Positions 54,726 to 63,602 of a DNA stretch of 64,000 nt are shown in pieces. The translations under genes and the position numbers were made by a program. Under the pieces are notes generated by a model. The model saw only the letters and a program-made list of their open reading frames with translations. It made no database searches and had not been told where the DNA came from. Source of the DNA: JAMWDF01 sp964645405 (GTDB lineage Bacteria > Ratteibacteria > UBA8468 > B48-G9 > DSTR01); assembly GCA_964645405.1 (NCBI GenBank), contig CAZYCA010000016.1:1-64000 (forward strand), written 5' to 3'. Positions within the stretch are counted from its first letter, which is position 1. Each line of letters begins with the position of its first letter.

Positions 54726-57700
54726 TTACCGTAAAACAGCATATCCCCACCGGGCACCACCAGCCCAGTGCATGGTACCTGTCTCTTTCTTGCCGTTTTC
54801 CACATCCACATCTGTCCAGAACAAATCAAAGTTGATAATCTGACCGGCAAAAGGAGTAACTCTTAGAAGCTTCCAGGGGATACTTATTTCCAGGGTTGTC
54901 ATTTTATCAACAGTCTGGCAGGCTACCGGCACCGTAGAGGAAAGTTTTCCCTCCGCAGAAGCAAGTTTACCTGACCAGTTTCCTTCAGACAGATGTATCA
55001 GGTTAACAGTAAAGACTTCCCCGGAAGAAGAAACCAGAAGTTTCAGGCTTTCTCCAGAACCAGGCAGTACTTGCTCATCTTCCACTCTTATCCCTGCCAG
55101 AAGAAAAGTTTTATCCCAGCCCAGCCAGAAAGCCACCCGGCTATCCAGAGTGTAGGAGGGATAACCAAAACTTCCTTCTCCCTCTAAAAACTGATACCAG
55201 CGGTAAGAGAAATTCCAGTGTCGCTGATAGGAAATCCAGGCTGCGGGAAGATTTTCCCATTCCGTCAGTTTTCCCTCCAGCTGGAAACTGGTAAGAGGAA
55301 AAACCGGGATTATCCACAGGTAGTTATCACAAGCAGTTTCCAGTTGATTACTCTTAAGGTTACACCGGAAAACAGCAGCCTCCAGGGGAAAATCAGCTTG
55401 ATAGGCTGAAGGAACAAAAACAGAAGTTGATTTTCCCGCAGGCAGAACAGGGATGGTTACAACCCGGGGTGCCACCCAGCACCCGGATGTAGAAAGAGGG
55501 CAATTAACAGAAGTAACTGGTTGCGGATAACGGAAGTCAGCAAGTATTTTTTCCAGCTTTTTAGAAGAGTTATTAATTAGTGTCATTTTCAGTTGAATCT
55601 TTCCCCTGGTATCAGATACAGGGAAAAGACTTACCTGGACGGGTTCCTTATCCACTTTTGCTGTCTGCAAGATGGAAATAAAATCTTTCTCTGACAGATT
55701 TTTGTTCTGAAAAAAAACTGGTTCCTCATCCACATCAAAAGATAACCAGTTCTTCCCCTTTTTCACGCCGGACAGTTTATTCCAGTACATATCAAGAATT
55801 TCCATGCTTTCCGGTGGACATTCCAGTCTTACATTTTTTAACTGGCGTCTGGCTGGTTTCCAGTGCATATCATTTTCTGCAGTATTGGTACTCCAGGTAA
55901 CTGCGTAAATCTTTCCATTTTTTCGGAAGAGGAAGACCAGCCGGTCTGTAGTACCTAATTTTACCTCCCCAAGACTTTCCGCATCAGCCAGCAGGGTTCC
56001 CAGGCAGCCAAAAGTTGCGCCCCAGGGGTATGGTGTACCGTCATAGTCACACAAAGGTTTATTAAGACCAAGGTGGGCACCATTGTTTCGCAGAATGCCA
56101 GCATAATGACCTGAGATATCCAGGTCAGAAACAAGGGACTGGTAAACAAGTAACCTTGCCATCCACGCAGCCTTAAAATACGGGGGTTGAAAAGTGTAAA
56201 GAGTGTGGTACATGGTATTTTCTGGTGGACGGCCGCCCACACCAAAAGAGACAACAGCTTTACCATACCTTTCCTTCAACCTTCTCAGGTACTGTGCCTC
56301 ATGATAGTAATAATCAAAAAAGGAACCGCCTAAGAAATCAATTTTCTCTGGTGAGACATAACGAAAAAGTTCTTCTGTAAACTCAGGTGCCGCACTTAAA
56401 CCGACCTTAATCTCAGGTACTCTTTCGTGTACTCCATCACAGGTAGCTGAAACTACAGCGGCATAGTAATCAGGAGTCCAGCTACACTCAGCCTCATCAT
56501 CAATGCACCAGTGCTTGATTGTTTTCTGGTAATGGCTGGCAATGGTGCCCACATATTCCTTCCATAAATCAATCTTTGGTCGAAACTGCATTGGTGCTCC
56601 GCGGACTGTCCGGTAAAGGCCAGGTTGTTCCAGTGGCTCCTGCATAAAAACAGGAATACGATGTGGCCAGAAACAGGGCAGAAGGTTCATCCCGAACTTA
56701 CCAGGGATAACGACCTTTTCGTCCACCCAGTTCCATTTATCCGGGGCTGGATGTGCCCCTTCACTGGCAGAGGCAATCTCTCTGGTTTTGCAGGTGAGAA
56801 CCCATTTCAAGCCCAGTCTGGACTGAACGTCAATTTCAGCTGGAGAAAGAGAAATATTTGCTCCCAGCTGGTGTCTGGTGCTTTCTTTTGCAGGCTCCGG
56901 CATAACCACGTAAACAGTTTCTCCTTCTGGAAAACTTCTTCCCTCTACGGAAAACATGACAGAGAAAATACCTCTCAATGGCGGAAGTATTTCTGCATCA
57001 GTAGAAAGAGTTTCTCCTGGTTTGATACTTACAGGCTCGGTCTTACCCTGAGAGACAATCTTTTCGCGCACATCCCTGAGCTGGTAAAAAAGACTAACCT
57101 TTTTTGGTTTCTGGCTGCTATTATGCCACCAGAGAATAAGCTTGCACTCCTGCTCATAAATAATGTTACCGGGGCAGTCTGTCCTCAGTGCTCCTTCCAG
57201 TTCTGCTCTTGGTGCATAACTGGTTGCCTTTCCCCCTTTCTCTAACTGGATGGCATCCAAGAAAAATTCATCACCGGAAAAGCTCAGGTAGTACCACCCT
57301 TTTTCCAACTGAGCTGTAACTTCTGTTCGTTGCCACTGACTGGAGACTTCAGCCTTTCCTTTGATAATCGGTTTTGTGTTAATTACATTATTCTTCCAGG
57401 AAGAATCATCAACCACCTGTTTCAGAGTAAACTGGATGCTGGTTTTTTTCTGTGCCCGGGCGTAGAAGGAAAGTGTATAAATACCGGATTCCTGGAGAAA
57501 ATAAGGACGGCTGAAAGGTTCAATACCAGCAGGAAGCTTCAGGCAATAATGGCCATGGAAAGGATTTTCTGAAGATAAATCTCTCTGACTGAAAACATAT
57601 GGCTGGGCAGAAGCCCAGCCATCATTCATACCTAATTCAAAAGAAGAATTTGGCCAGAGGTTTACTCTACCGTCATAACTTTTAAAAACTATGGGGAAAA

Positions 57701-58385
57701 CCTTAGTTTGTTCTGCGGGACAGGGGGTCTCATACTGCTGGTCTGAGTGATATGCAGCTCTTTCCGGAATCTGGTTTTCTTTCCAGCCAGCTCTAAGGGC
57801 AATCTCAATGAAGTAATCAGGAGGCTGTTTTTCCTGCAGATTATCTGTCAGGTAAATGGTGTCTATCCAGATAGTTTTGGCCAGAGGTTCTGTGAGCCCT
57901 CCGTAACCCCGTCCGCCAAACTGCATCACCTCAAACGATATTTCCCGGATTGGTTCATTGATACTTACCGGAAGCAGCGGTTGCCAGACAAATCTTTTTC
58001 TCCCGGTTAACCAGCTAAAAGTGACAGATTGTTGCCCCAGATTAATTTTGACTGCTGTTTCCTTTTCTGCTGAAATTGGGCCAATGGTGCGGATGGAAAT
58101 CAGGTATTTGCCTGCTGGTAACACTTCTGGTAAGGAAATAGTAGCTTTCTTTTCTCTGGCGTTTTCGTGAATAGCCGCACACCAGGATCTGCCAGGTGCT
58201 GCCCAGGTTCTGGTATTGGCTTCCCGGCTGTACCAGGTGGGGCAGTCCTCTTTGTCATAAGGGTAACGGGGAAGGTTTCTGGCTTCTTCTGCTTCTAAAT
58301 AAAGACGGAACCCATAAGAAGTTTCCACCAGAAATAAGAAACTGCCCAGAACTAAGAACCCAGCCAGAATTGTCTTTTTTTTCAT
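54726..58385 (-). CDS. giant secreted multi-domain protein, paralogue 2
   Basis: A 1219-residue exported protein with a hydrophobic signal (ILAGFLVLGSFLFLVETSYG). Its domains match the convergent neighbour at 51012-54719 one by one: TWYSREANTRTWAAPGRSW at the N-terminus, WPNSSFELGMNDGWASA in the CBM4/9-like domain, FFLDAIQLEKGGKATSY, an Ig-like module, a barrel with KHWCIDDEAECSWTP (Asp629-Asp630-Glu631), and a CBM9-like end. The two genes are tail to tail with six bases between the stops, so one is an inverted duplicate of the other or both were kept as a pair. The divergent neighbour is a pseudopilin gene. No terminator separates the paralogues. Confidence 0.75.
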   Translation of the reverse strand: MKKKTILAGFLVLGSFLFLVETSYGFRLYLEAEEARNLPRYPYDKEDCPTWYSREANTRTWAAPGRSWCAAIHENAREKKATISLPEVLPAGKYLISIRTIGPISAEKETAVKINLGQQSVTFSWLTGRKRFVWQPLLPVSINEPIREISFEVMQFGGRGYGGLTEPLAKTIWIDTIYLTDNLQEKQPPDYFIEIALRAGWKENQIPERAAYHSDQQYETPCPAEQTKVFPIVFKSYDGRVNLWPNSSFELGMNDGWASAQPYVFSQRDLSSENPFHGHYCLKLPAGIEPFSRPYFLQESGIYTLSFYARAQKKTSIQFTLKQVVDDSSWKNNVINTKPIIKGKAEVSSQWQRTEVTAQLEKGWYYLSFSGDEFFLDAIQLEKGGKATSYAPRAELEGALRTDCPGNIIYEQECKLILWWHNSSQKPKKVSLFYQLRDVREKIVSQGKTEPVSIKPGETLSTDAEILPPLRGIFSVMFSVEGRSFPEGETVYVVMPEPAKESTRHQLGANISLSPAEIDVQSRLGLKWVLTCKTREIASASEGAHPAPDKWNWVDEKVVIPGKFGMNLLPCFWPHRIPVFMQEPLEQPGLYRTVRGAPMQFRPKIDLWKEYVGTIASHYQKTIKHWCIDDEAECSWTPDYYAAVVSATCDGVHERVPEIKVGLSAAPEFTEELFRYVSPEKIDFLGGSFFDYYYHEAQYLRRLKERYGKAVVSFGVGGRPPENTMYHTLYTFQPPYFKAAWMARLLVYQSLVSDLDISGHYAGILRNNGAHLGLNKPLCDYDGTPYPWGATFGCLGTLLADAESLGEVKLGTTDRLVFLFRKNGKIYAVTWSTNTAENDMHWKPARRQLKNVRLECPPESMEILDMYWNKLSGVKKGKNWLSFDVDEEPVFFQNKNLSEKDFISILQTAKVDKEPVQVSLFPVSDTRGKIQLKMTLINNSSKKLEKILADFRYPQPVTSVNCPLSTSGCWVAPRVVTIPVLPAGKSTSVFVPSAYQADFPLEAAVFRCNLKSNQLETACDNYLWIIPVFPLTSFQLEGKLTEWENLPAAWISYQRHWNFSYRWYQFLEGEGSFGYPSYTLDSRVAFWLGWDKTFLLAGIRVEDEQVLPGSGESLKLLVSSSGEVFTVNLIHLSEGNWSGKLASAEGKLSSTVPVACQTVDKMTTLEISIPWKLLRVTPFAGQIINFDLFWTDVDVENGKKETGTMHWAGGARWGYAVLR

Positions 58386-58436
58386 TTATCCCCCTTCATT
58401 TGTGTCAGGCATAAAATTACCATAGATTACAGACCA

Positions 58437-58442
58437 TTGACA
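58437..58442 (+). promoter_or_regulatory. TTGACA box before the intact pseudopilin gene
   Basis: A perfect TTGACA lies 48 bases before the ATG at 58485. The nearest TATAAA (58465-58470) is 22 bases on, too far for sigma-70, while TTTCAT sits at 17 bases. AAAAGGGGGA provides the ribosome site. The same arrangement precedes the broken pseudopilin at 39784. Confidence 0.25.
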
Positions 58443-58484
58443 AACACAGACATTTATGTTTTCATATAAACAAAAGGGGGACAC

Positions 58485-59162
58485 ATGAGAAGGGAAAACG
58501 GATTCACGCTGATAGAGCTTCTGGTAGTAATTGCCATTATTGCTATCCTGGCAGCCATGCTTTTGCCGACCTTAAGCAAAGCCAGAGAAAGAGCCAGGCA
58601 GGCAGTATGTCTGAGCAACCTGAAACAGATTGGTCTGGCAGTGAAGATGTACGGTCAGGACTGGGACGGTTTTTTCCCTGATGGCCTAAGCCAAAGCGGT
58701 TATGGGATAAATTCCTGGATGGCAGGTCTTTCTCACCCGGATAGAGGTGGTGGTTACCTGAAAGACTTAAAGGTTTATATCTGTCCTTCCTCTTATGCTT
58801 ATCCTCCTCTACCCACCGGTTATCAGTGGCCCAATAAATACACTTATTCTGTTTATTATGATGGCGGTGCAATCATGCTAAGAGGAAACATAAGTATGTT
58901 TGCCAGAACAGCCATTAACGATATCTCCAGAATTATTTATTGTGTGGATGGCTGGCGCAATATGGCAGGCTGGGGTGGCTGGACCTGGGTCTACGCAAGA
59001 ACCAGTACCCAGGCGGCTCAAGCAAATGCTTACTCTCCCCATGTAAGGCATAATGGTCTGGTGGGTATGCTTTTTCTGGATGGTCATGCCGAGATGTTGA
59101 AACTGGAAGATACCGCTACCAGTAGCAGTGCTGGAGTAGGTACGGTCTGGTATAAGAAATAG
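58485..59162 (+). CDS. pseudopilin with H-x9-DG-type C-terminus, first of a pair
   Basis: A 225-residue type IV pilin-like protein. RRENGFTLIELLVVIAIIA holds the prepilin peptidase site (G|FTLIE) and the hydrophobic helix; LPTLSKARERARQAVCLSNL extends it. The C-terminus has HNGLVGMLFLDGHAEML, the motif seen in the large H-x9-DG pseudopilin families of PVC bacteria. It would be processed by a prepilin peptidase and enter a filament or a type II secretion pseudopilus; no other part of that apparatus is in the window. It is followed 10 bases later by a second pseudopilin and then by secreted enzymes, all on one strand. Confidence 0.9.
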   Translation: MRRENGFTLIELLVVIAIIAILAAMLLPTLSKARERARQAVCLSNLKQIGLAVKMYGQDWDGFFPDGLSQSGYGINSWMAGLSHPDRGGGYLKDLKVYICPSSYAYPPLPTGYQWPNKYTYSVYYDGGAIMLRGNISMFARTAINDISRIIYCVDGWRNMAGWGGWTWVYARTSTQAAQANAYSPHVRHNGLVGMLFLDGHAEMLKLEDTATSSSAGVGTVWYKK

Positions 59163-59172
59163 GAGGTGGGAA

Positions 59173-59904
59173 ATGTTTTCTCAAAGGCGGTGTGGGTTTA
59201 CTTTGATTGAACTTCTGGTGGTTGTGGCTATTATTGCCATTCTGGCAGCCATGCTTTTGCCAGCCCTGGAGAGAGCCAGACAAAAAGCCTATCAGGCAGC
59301 CTGTATGAGCAACCTGAAAAACATTGGTCTGGCTTTGTTTATGTACTGGGATGATTATGAGGGAAAGTTGCTTCCTCATTACTGCTCTTATATGTGTGGA
59401 GAAAGTCCTCCTGTTCCCAGACCCAGTTATCCTGAGACTCTTTACGTTTTCGGTTATGTGAGGAATACTGAAGTTTTCCGCTGTCCTGCGTGGAAACACT
59501 GGGACCGTCGTAACTATGAAGAACCAAGACGGGGAGATACTGGAGCCGGCCATTACACAGGAACATCTGGTTCAACTGCCACTTTCCTTTTCATCTTTGA
59601 TTATCCAGCCAATGGCTGCTGGCCCAGGATGTCCAGAACGGAACTTTTAAGAAAGGTGAAACGACCCCATGAATTAGTCTGTCTGACTGAGGGACCATTG
59701 CGCAGGAATCCAGGAGATGGCGGCAGTTACGGTTACACCTTTGCTGCCTTAGATAGTGGTCCTACAGGTAACTACTACGGTCAGGTAGATAACCCTTCGT
59801 TTGCCCTTCATAACGGTGGTTTCAATTACCTTTTCTATGATGCTCATGTGGAATGGTTACCACTACAGGTTGCCAGAAATTCTAAATACTGGTACAACAA
59901 CTAA
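59173..59904 (+). CDS. pseudopilin with H-x9-DG-type C-terminus, second of a pair
   Basis: A 243-residue paralogue of the preceding gene. RRCGFTLIELLVVVAIIAIL gives the prepilin site and helix; ALERARQKAYQAACMSNLKN follows. The C-terminal motif is HNGGFNYLFYDAHVEWL, with D-A in place of the D-G of its neighbour. The globular part differs, with many Tyr, Trp, Pro and Cys residues (for example CSYMCG), which suggests that it binds a different target. AGGAGGTGGG precedes the ATG. A secreted amidohydrolase gene starts 26 bases after its stop. Confidence 0.9.
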   Translation: MFSQRRCGFTLIELLVVVAIIAILAAMLLPALERARQKAYQAACMSNLKNIGLALFMYWDDYEGKLLPHYCSYMCGESPPVPRPSYPETLYVFGYVRNTEVFRCPAWKHWDRRNYEEPRRGDTGAGHYTGTSGSTATFLFIFDYPANGCWPRMSRTELLRKVKRPHELVCLTEGPLRRNPGDGGSYGYTFAALDSGPTGNYYGQVDNPSFALHNGGFNYLFYDAHVEWLPLQVARNSKYWYNN

Positions 59905-59930
59905 AATCAAAATTTTTAACGAGACATGAG

Positions 59931-61496
59931 ATGAAGCAGTTGAAAGGCATGCTGATTATTTTTTTTCTTGCCAGGTCTCCGGGTTGTTTTGAGCTTCAGG
60001 ACTATGTCAGAATGCAGAAAAGGATGGTTTTCTATCAGCGAGGAACCTATGGTTGTGGGATTTCCCGCTGTGTCTCTGGTTCTGTTGAAGAACAGAAAAA
60101 ATACCGCTCTGCCACATTAAAATTTTATCATGTAACAGAAAAAAACTGGCAGGAGATATTTTCTGTGGAAGTTTCTCTGCCGGTAAAGATAGAAGAAAAG
60201 GAAGAAAGCGTGGAGATTAATCACTGGAAGATAACTGGTTCTGGTATCTATGGACATCTGGAAAAAAATTTTGCCAGAGAAACAACCGGGGAAGTTATCT
60301 GCTATTTACGCCTAAATGCTATCAGATTTGATGAAGCGCTTGCCTGGTGGAAACAGAATGGAAATATCAGATGTTTTCAATTAAAACCGACCAGTGTTAC
60401 AGTTTTTTCCGGAAGAATTAAGGAACAGGAAAAGGCGGAAGAATTACTGAAGGAAGAGAAAAGCGAGAATACGGTTTATGTTATCAGGACACAGGATAAT
60501 CTCTGGACAAAGTGGATCTGGGAAGTTAGAACAGAAAAGGTGAAAAGTCTAATGTATCCAGGTGCCGGGCTTATCATTCCTTCTGGTGGCTATGGTCCTA
60601 TCTTTTATAATTCAGCAAGAGAAATTGAAGCTGGCGGCTGGATTACTCTGAATTTGCATCTTGCTATAAAAAAAGAAGAACTGGAAATACCGGAAAAGAA
60701 AAATGTTTCTCTTTCTCTCTTTGACACTCATACCCATGTCACCAGCAGTACTGATTTAGAGGACGCTGTTTTCATGGCCAGGAAGTATGGTTATAAGTTC
60801 GGTTTACTATCTATTCTTTATGATGAGAAGCCTTATGGTCGGTTTTTTGCTGGTGATGAAGATATGTTTGAGGTGGTGAAACGTTATGGTGATGTGTTTG
60901 TTGGTCTGGGGCTGGTGCAGTTGAACGAGCACGGCTATCCTGGTTTCCCCAGGAAAGGTCCTGATACGGCTGAGCATATCCAGAAACTCTGGGAAAAGGG
61001 TTGCCAGGGGATTAAAATCATGGAGAAATGGAGTAAAGTGGACGTGGCAGACAGCCGTTTTGATGCTCTCTACCAGAAGATGGCAGAACTGGGGCTAGCT
61101 GTTGTTTTTCATACCAACGCTGAAGGTTCTGGTTGTGCCAACAGCCGGGTAGCAGAAGTCGCAAGGAAATTTCCGAATTTAAATGTTATTATTGCGCATC
61201 TTTACGATGAAAACCAGTTAGAAACAACTATCCAGGCTATGAAGAAGTATCCCCATCTCTACCTTCAGCATATGCATGTAAGAAGTATTGACTGGTGGAA
61301 AAAACTGGCGCAGGCTAATCTTTCTTCTCAGATTCTTTTGGGCAGTGATATCCAGGAAGACTATCCTGTTTTGATAGCTTTACGCGCTAAACTTATCGAG
61401 GAGTTAAGAAAAGCTGGCTTTACCGAAGACCAGATAGAAGCGATACTCTTTAAAAATGCAGAAATGATTTTCTCTAAGGTGAGAGTTAAGCCGTGA
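59931..61496 (+). CDS. exported amidohydrolase-superfamily protein
   Basis: A 521-residue protein with a hydrophobic N-terminal signal (MLIIFFLARSPGCFEL); the Cys could be a poor lipobox. Residues about 25-260 form a beta-rich domain that was not recognised. The C-terminal half is an Amidohydro_2-type barrel: LFDTHTHVTSS gives the HxH ligands, IKIMEKW a Lys, VVFHTNAEGSGC and IIAHLYDENQ the next histidines, and LLGSDIQEDYPV the Asp. The ligand set looks complete. An exported member of this mostly cytoplasmic superfamily is unusual; it may act on a glycan substituent such as an ester or lactone. The stop overlaps the GTG start of the next gene. Confidence 0.75.
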   Translation: MKQLKGMLIIFFLARSPGCFELQDYVRMQKRMVFYQRGTYGCGISRCVSGSVEEQKKYRSATLKFYHVTEKNWQEIFSVEVSLPVKIEEKEESVEINHWKITGSGIYGHLEKNFARETTGEVICYLRLNAIRFDEALAWWKQNGNIRCFQLKPTSVTVFSGRIKEQEKAEELLKEEKSENTVYVIRTQDNLWTKWIWEVRTEKVKSLMYPGAGLIIPSGGYGPIFYNSAREIEAGGWITLNLHLAIKKEELEIPEKKNVSLSLFDTHTHVTSSTDLEDAVFMARKYGYKFGLLSILYDEKPYGRFFAGDEDMFEVVKRYGDVFVGLGLVQLNEHGYPGFPRKGPDTAEHIQKLWEKGCQGIKIMEKWSKVDVADSRFDALYQKMAELGLAVVFHTNAEGSGCANSRVAEVARKFPNLNVIIAHLYDENQLETTIQAMKKYPHLYLQHMHVRSIDWWKKLAQANLSSQILLGSDIQEDYPVLIALRAKLIEELRKAGFTEDQIEAILFKNAEMIFSKVRVKP

Positions 61497-63598
61497 AAAA
61501 ATCAGCAGTAATTCTGTCTTTTTTTTTCTCCGGTCTGGTTTCCGCGCAAAATCTCCTCTGGAATTCAGGATTTGACACTGGAGTTTATGCACTCTGGAAA
61601 AGTGCCTATCAGGATGGCCGGCTGGTAGATGATAATGACCTTGACTTCCAGGTTTTTCATGATGGTCTGTGCTCACTGAGGTTAACCACCTGGGAAGGAA
61701 ATTACCCCTGGTCAGGATACCAGATAAGTACAGAAAGCACTTTTCCGGTGGAGGGAGAAGGACAATCTTACACTGTTTCTGCCTGGGTGAAGAGTGACAG
61801 AAAAATTACCTTTAGTTTGATTCTTGGTGGTTTAAAAATTCAATCACAGGTGTTGCCGGAGGAAGGATGGAAGAAGGTGACAGCCACAGGTAATCTCTCC
61901 GGTAAAAACTCCCTGATTCTGCAGGCGTCTGGTTTAGAGTTTGATTCTGAACAGTTACATGCCGGTCATCTCTGGGTTGATTCTCTACAGCTGGAAAAAG
62001 GACTTACAACTGGCGGCTGGAGACCGGCGGCAGCAGAAATAGGCCTTATCTGTTTGCCACCAGCACATATTTATTATGCCGGTGAGCCTGTGGAGATTTT
62101 GCTTGTTGCTGGACATCCTTATCCAGAAACAGCAACATTTCGTTACAGTTTGCGTTTAAGGGATTGTTTTGGCCAGCTTGTCTGGAGCAAGGAGAACCAG
62201 ATACTCACGGTGGAAGCAGGAAAGTATCAGAAAAAACTACTTTCTTTTCCCTCAGAAAAAAAAGGCATTTTTCGTCTGGAAATAGAAGGTGAAGCTATCA
62301 GCAGGACAAAAGCAGAAAAGTTTAGAAGGGAAGTTCCTTTTTATGTGGTTTTACCGCCTGAGCCCGGTAACTGGAATCCTTATGGTCTTTACCTGCAGAT
62401 GACAGTTCCGGCCATGGAAAGGGCAAGCAGACTTGGTCTTTACTGGAACAATCTTCTTTCTTCTGCTGGTGCCATTACAGAATGGAACAAGGTATACTAC
62501 CAGGACAGTTTTCTGGGGGAAAAGTTTCTGCCCAGGTTAAAAGCGGGCAAAGAAAGGTACCACCTTCGCTATATCGGAAACATTGCCAGTAGCAGTTTCC
62601 CGGCCCCGTCCAAAGCCTGGTCAGAAAAGGAAATCCCGGGTGAAACCCTGACTTTACCTGAGGAAAAAAAACAGGGGTTCAGATATTTGAAACTGAGTGC
62701 TTACCGGGAGTATCTGGAAAACTCAGGAAAATTTTACTCACCTTACATTAATTTCTGGCAGATTATAGATGAGACAAATTTCCGCGGAAAGGTTTATCTT
62801 TCCCTGGTGGAAGAAGCTGTCAGGATTCTAAAGAAACATAACCCGGAAGCGAAAATTTTAGCTACCTATCCGCAGAATATGGCTTATGTTTACCTGCGAG
62901 GCGGGAAGGAACTGGTAGATGGCCTTTATGACCTTGGCAGGGAAAATAAAAGGGCTGTCTATGCAGCAAAGGCAGCGGAAATTGCCAGTGCATATTTTCC
63001 TGTTTTCTTTTATGACTGCAGTCTTCCTTTTAACTATTTTTCCACCAGTTTCCATGGCTGGGGTAAATCAGTCACTCTTTCTCAGGAAACCTTAACCGGA
63101 AAAGAGGCAGAGAAAGCACAAGAAGAATTCCGCCAGAGGCTAAATGAAGTCTTATGCCGGAATCTCGCTCCTTTAGCTGCTGGTGTACATGCCACGGCTA
63201 TCTGTCTTTACCACGCACGTTTACCTGGGGGAAAGGCACAGAGTGCTTTTGACACCTGGGGACATCCAGCAGCGGAACTCATTATCTTCAGCACTCTTAA
63301 CTCTCTTTTCGGTAAGGGAAAATCTCTGGGGGTAATCTCAGGTAAGCTAATGGAGGGATACTGGTGTGCTACTGGTGGAAATAAGTACCTGGCTATTGTT
63401 CGTCCAGTTTCGGATTTTTCAGGAAAAGGAATTCAGCTTCCAGAAAATCTGGCTCTTAAACAGTTAGACTTTTTCGGAAATGATGTAACAGAAAAGAGAA
63501 ATGGTAAATCCTGGATAGTTTTTTCTCCCTTTTCCTTTACTCTTATCCAGGCTTCCAGCATTTCTGAAAAACAGATGCAGGCATTTTTGCAGCAGTAG
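61493..63598 (+). CDS. secreted CBM4/9-like and barrel protein, relative of the giant paralogues
   Basis: A 701-residue exported protein with signal peptide MKKSAVILSFFFSGLVSAQ. The CBM4/9-like domain (about 20-180) has LLWNSGFDTGVYALWKSAY and LWVDSLQLEKGLTTGGW, matching the corresponding parts of the giants at 51012 and 54726. An Ig-like module follows, then a barrel with NFWQIIDETNFRGK (Ile424-Ile425-Asp426-Glu427), the same W-x-I-x-D-E site. It lacks the N-terminal sandwich and the C-terminal CBM9-like domain, so it is a shorter version. GTG is the start and overlaps the upstream stop (GTGA). A further LamG gene begins 5 bases after it. Confidence 0.75.
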   Translation: MKKSAVILSFFFSGLVSAQNLLWNSGFDTGVYALWKSAYQDGRLVDDNDLDFQVFHDGLCSLRLTTWEGNYPWSGYQISTESTFPVEGEGQSYTVSAWVKSDRKITFSLILGGLKIQSQVLPEEGWKKVTATGNLSGKNSLILQASGLEFDSEQLHAGHLWVDSLQLEKGLTTGGWRPAAAEIGLICLPPAHIYYAGEPVEILLVAGHPYPETATFRYSLRLRDCFGQLVWSKENQILTVEAGKYQKKLLSFPSEKKGIFRLEIEGEAISRTKAEKFRREVPFYVVLPPEPGNWNPYGLYLQMTVPAMERASRLGLYWNNLLSSAGAITEWNKVYYQDSFLGEKFLPRLKAGKERYHLRYIGNIASSSFPAPSKAWSEKEIPGETLTLPEEKKQGFRYLKLSAYREYLENSGKFYSPYINFWQIIDETNFRGKVYLSLVEEAVRILKKHNPEAKILATYPQNMAYVYLRGGKELVDGLYDLGRENKRAVYAAKAAEIASAYFPVFFYDCSLPFNYFSTSFHGWGKSVTLSQETLTGKEAEKAQEEFRQRLNEVLCRNLAPLAAGVHATAICLYHARLPGGKAQSAFDTWGHPAAELIIFSTLNSLFGKGKSLGVISGKLMEGYWCATGGNKYLAIVRPVSDFSGKGIQLPENLALKQLDFFGNDVTEKRNGKSWIVFSPFSFTLIQASSISEKQMQAFLQQ

Positions 63599-63602
63599 GA
63601 AA

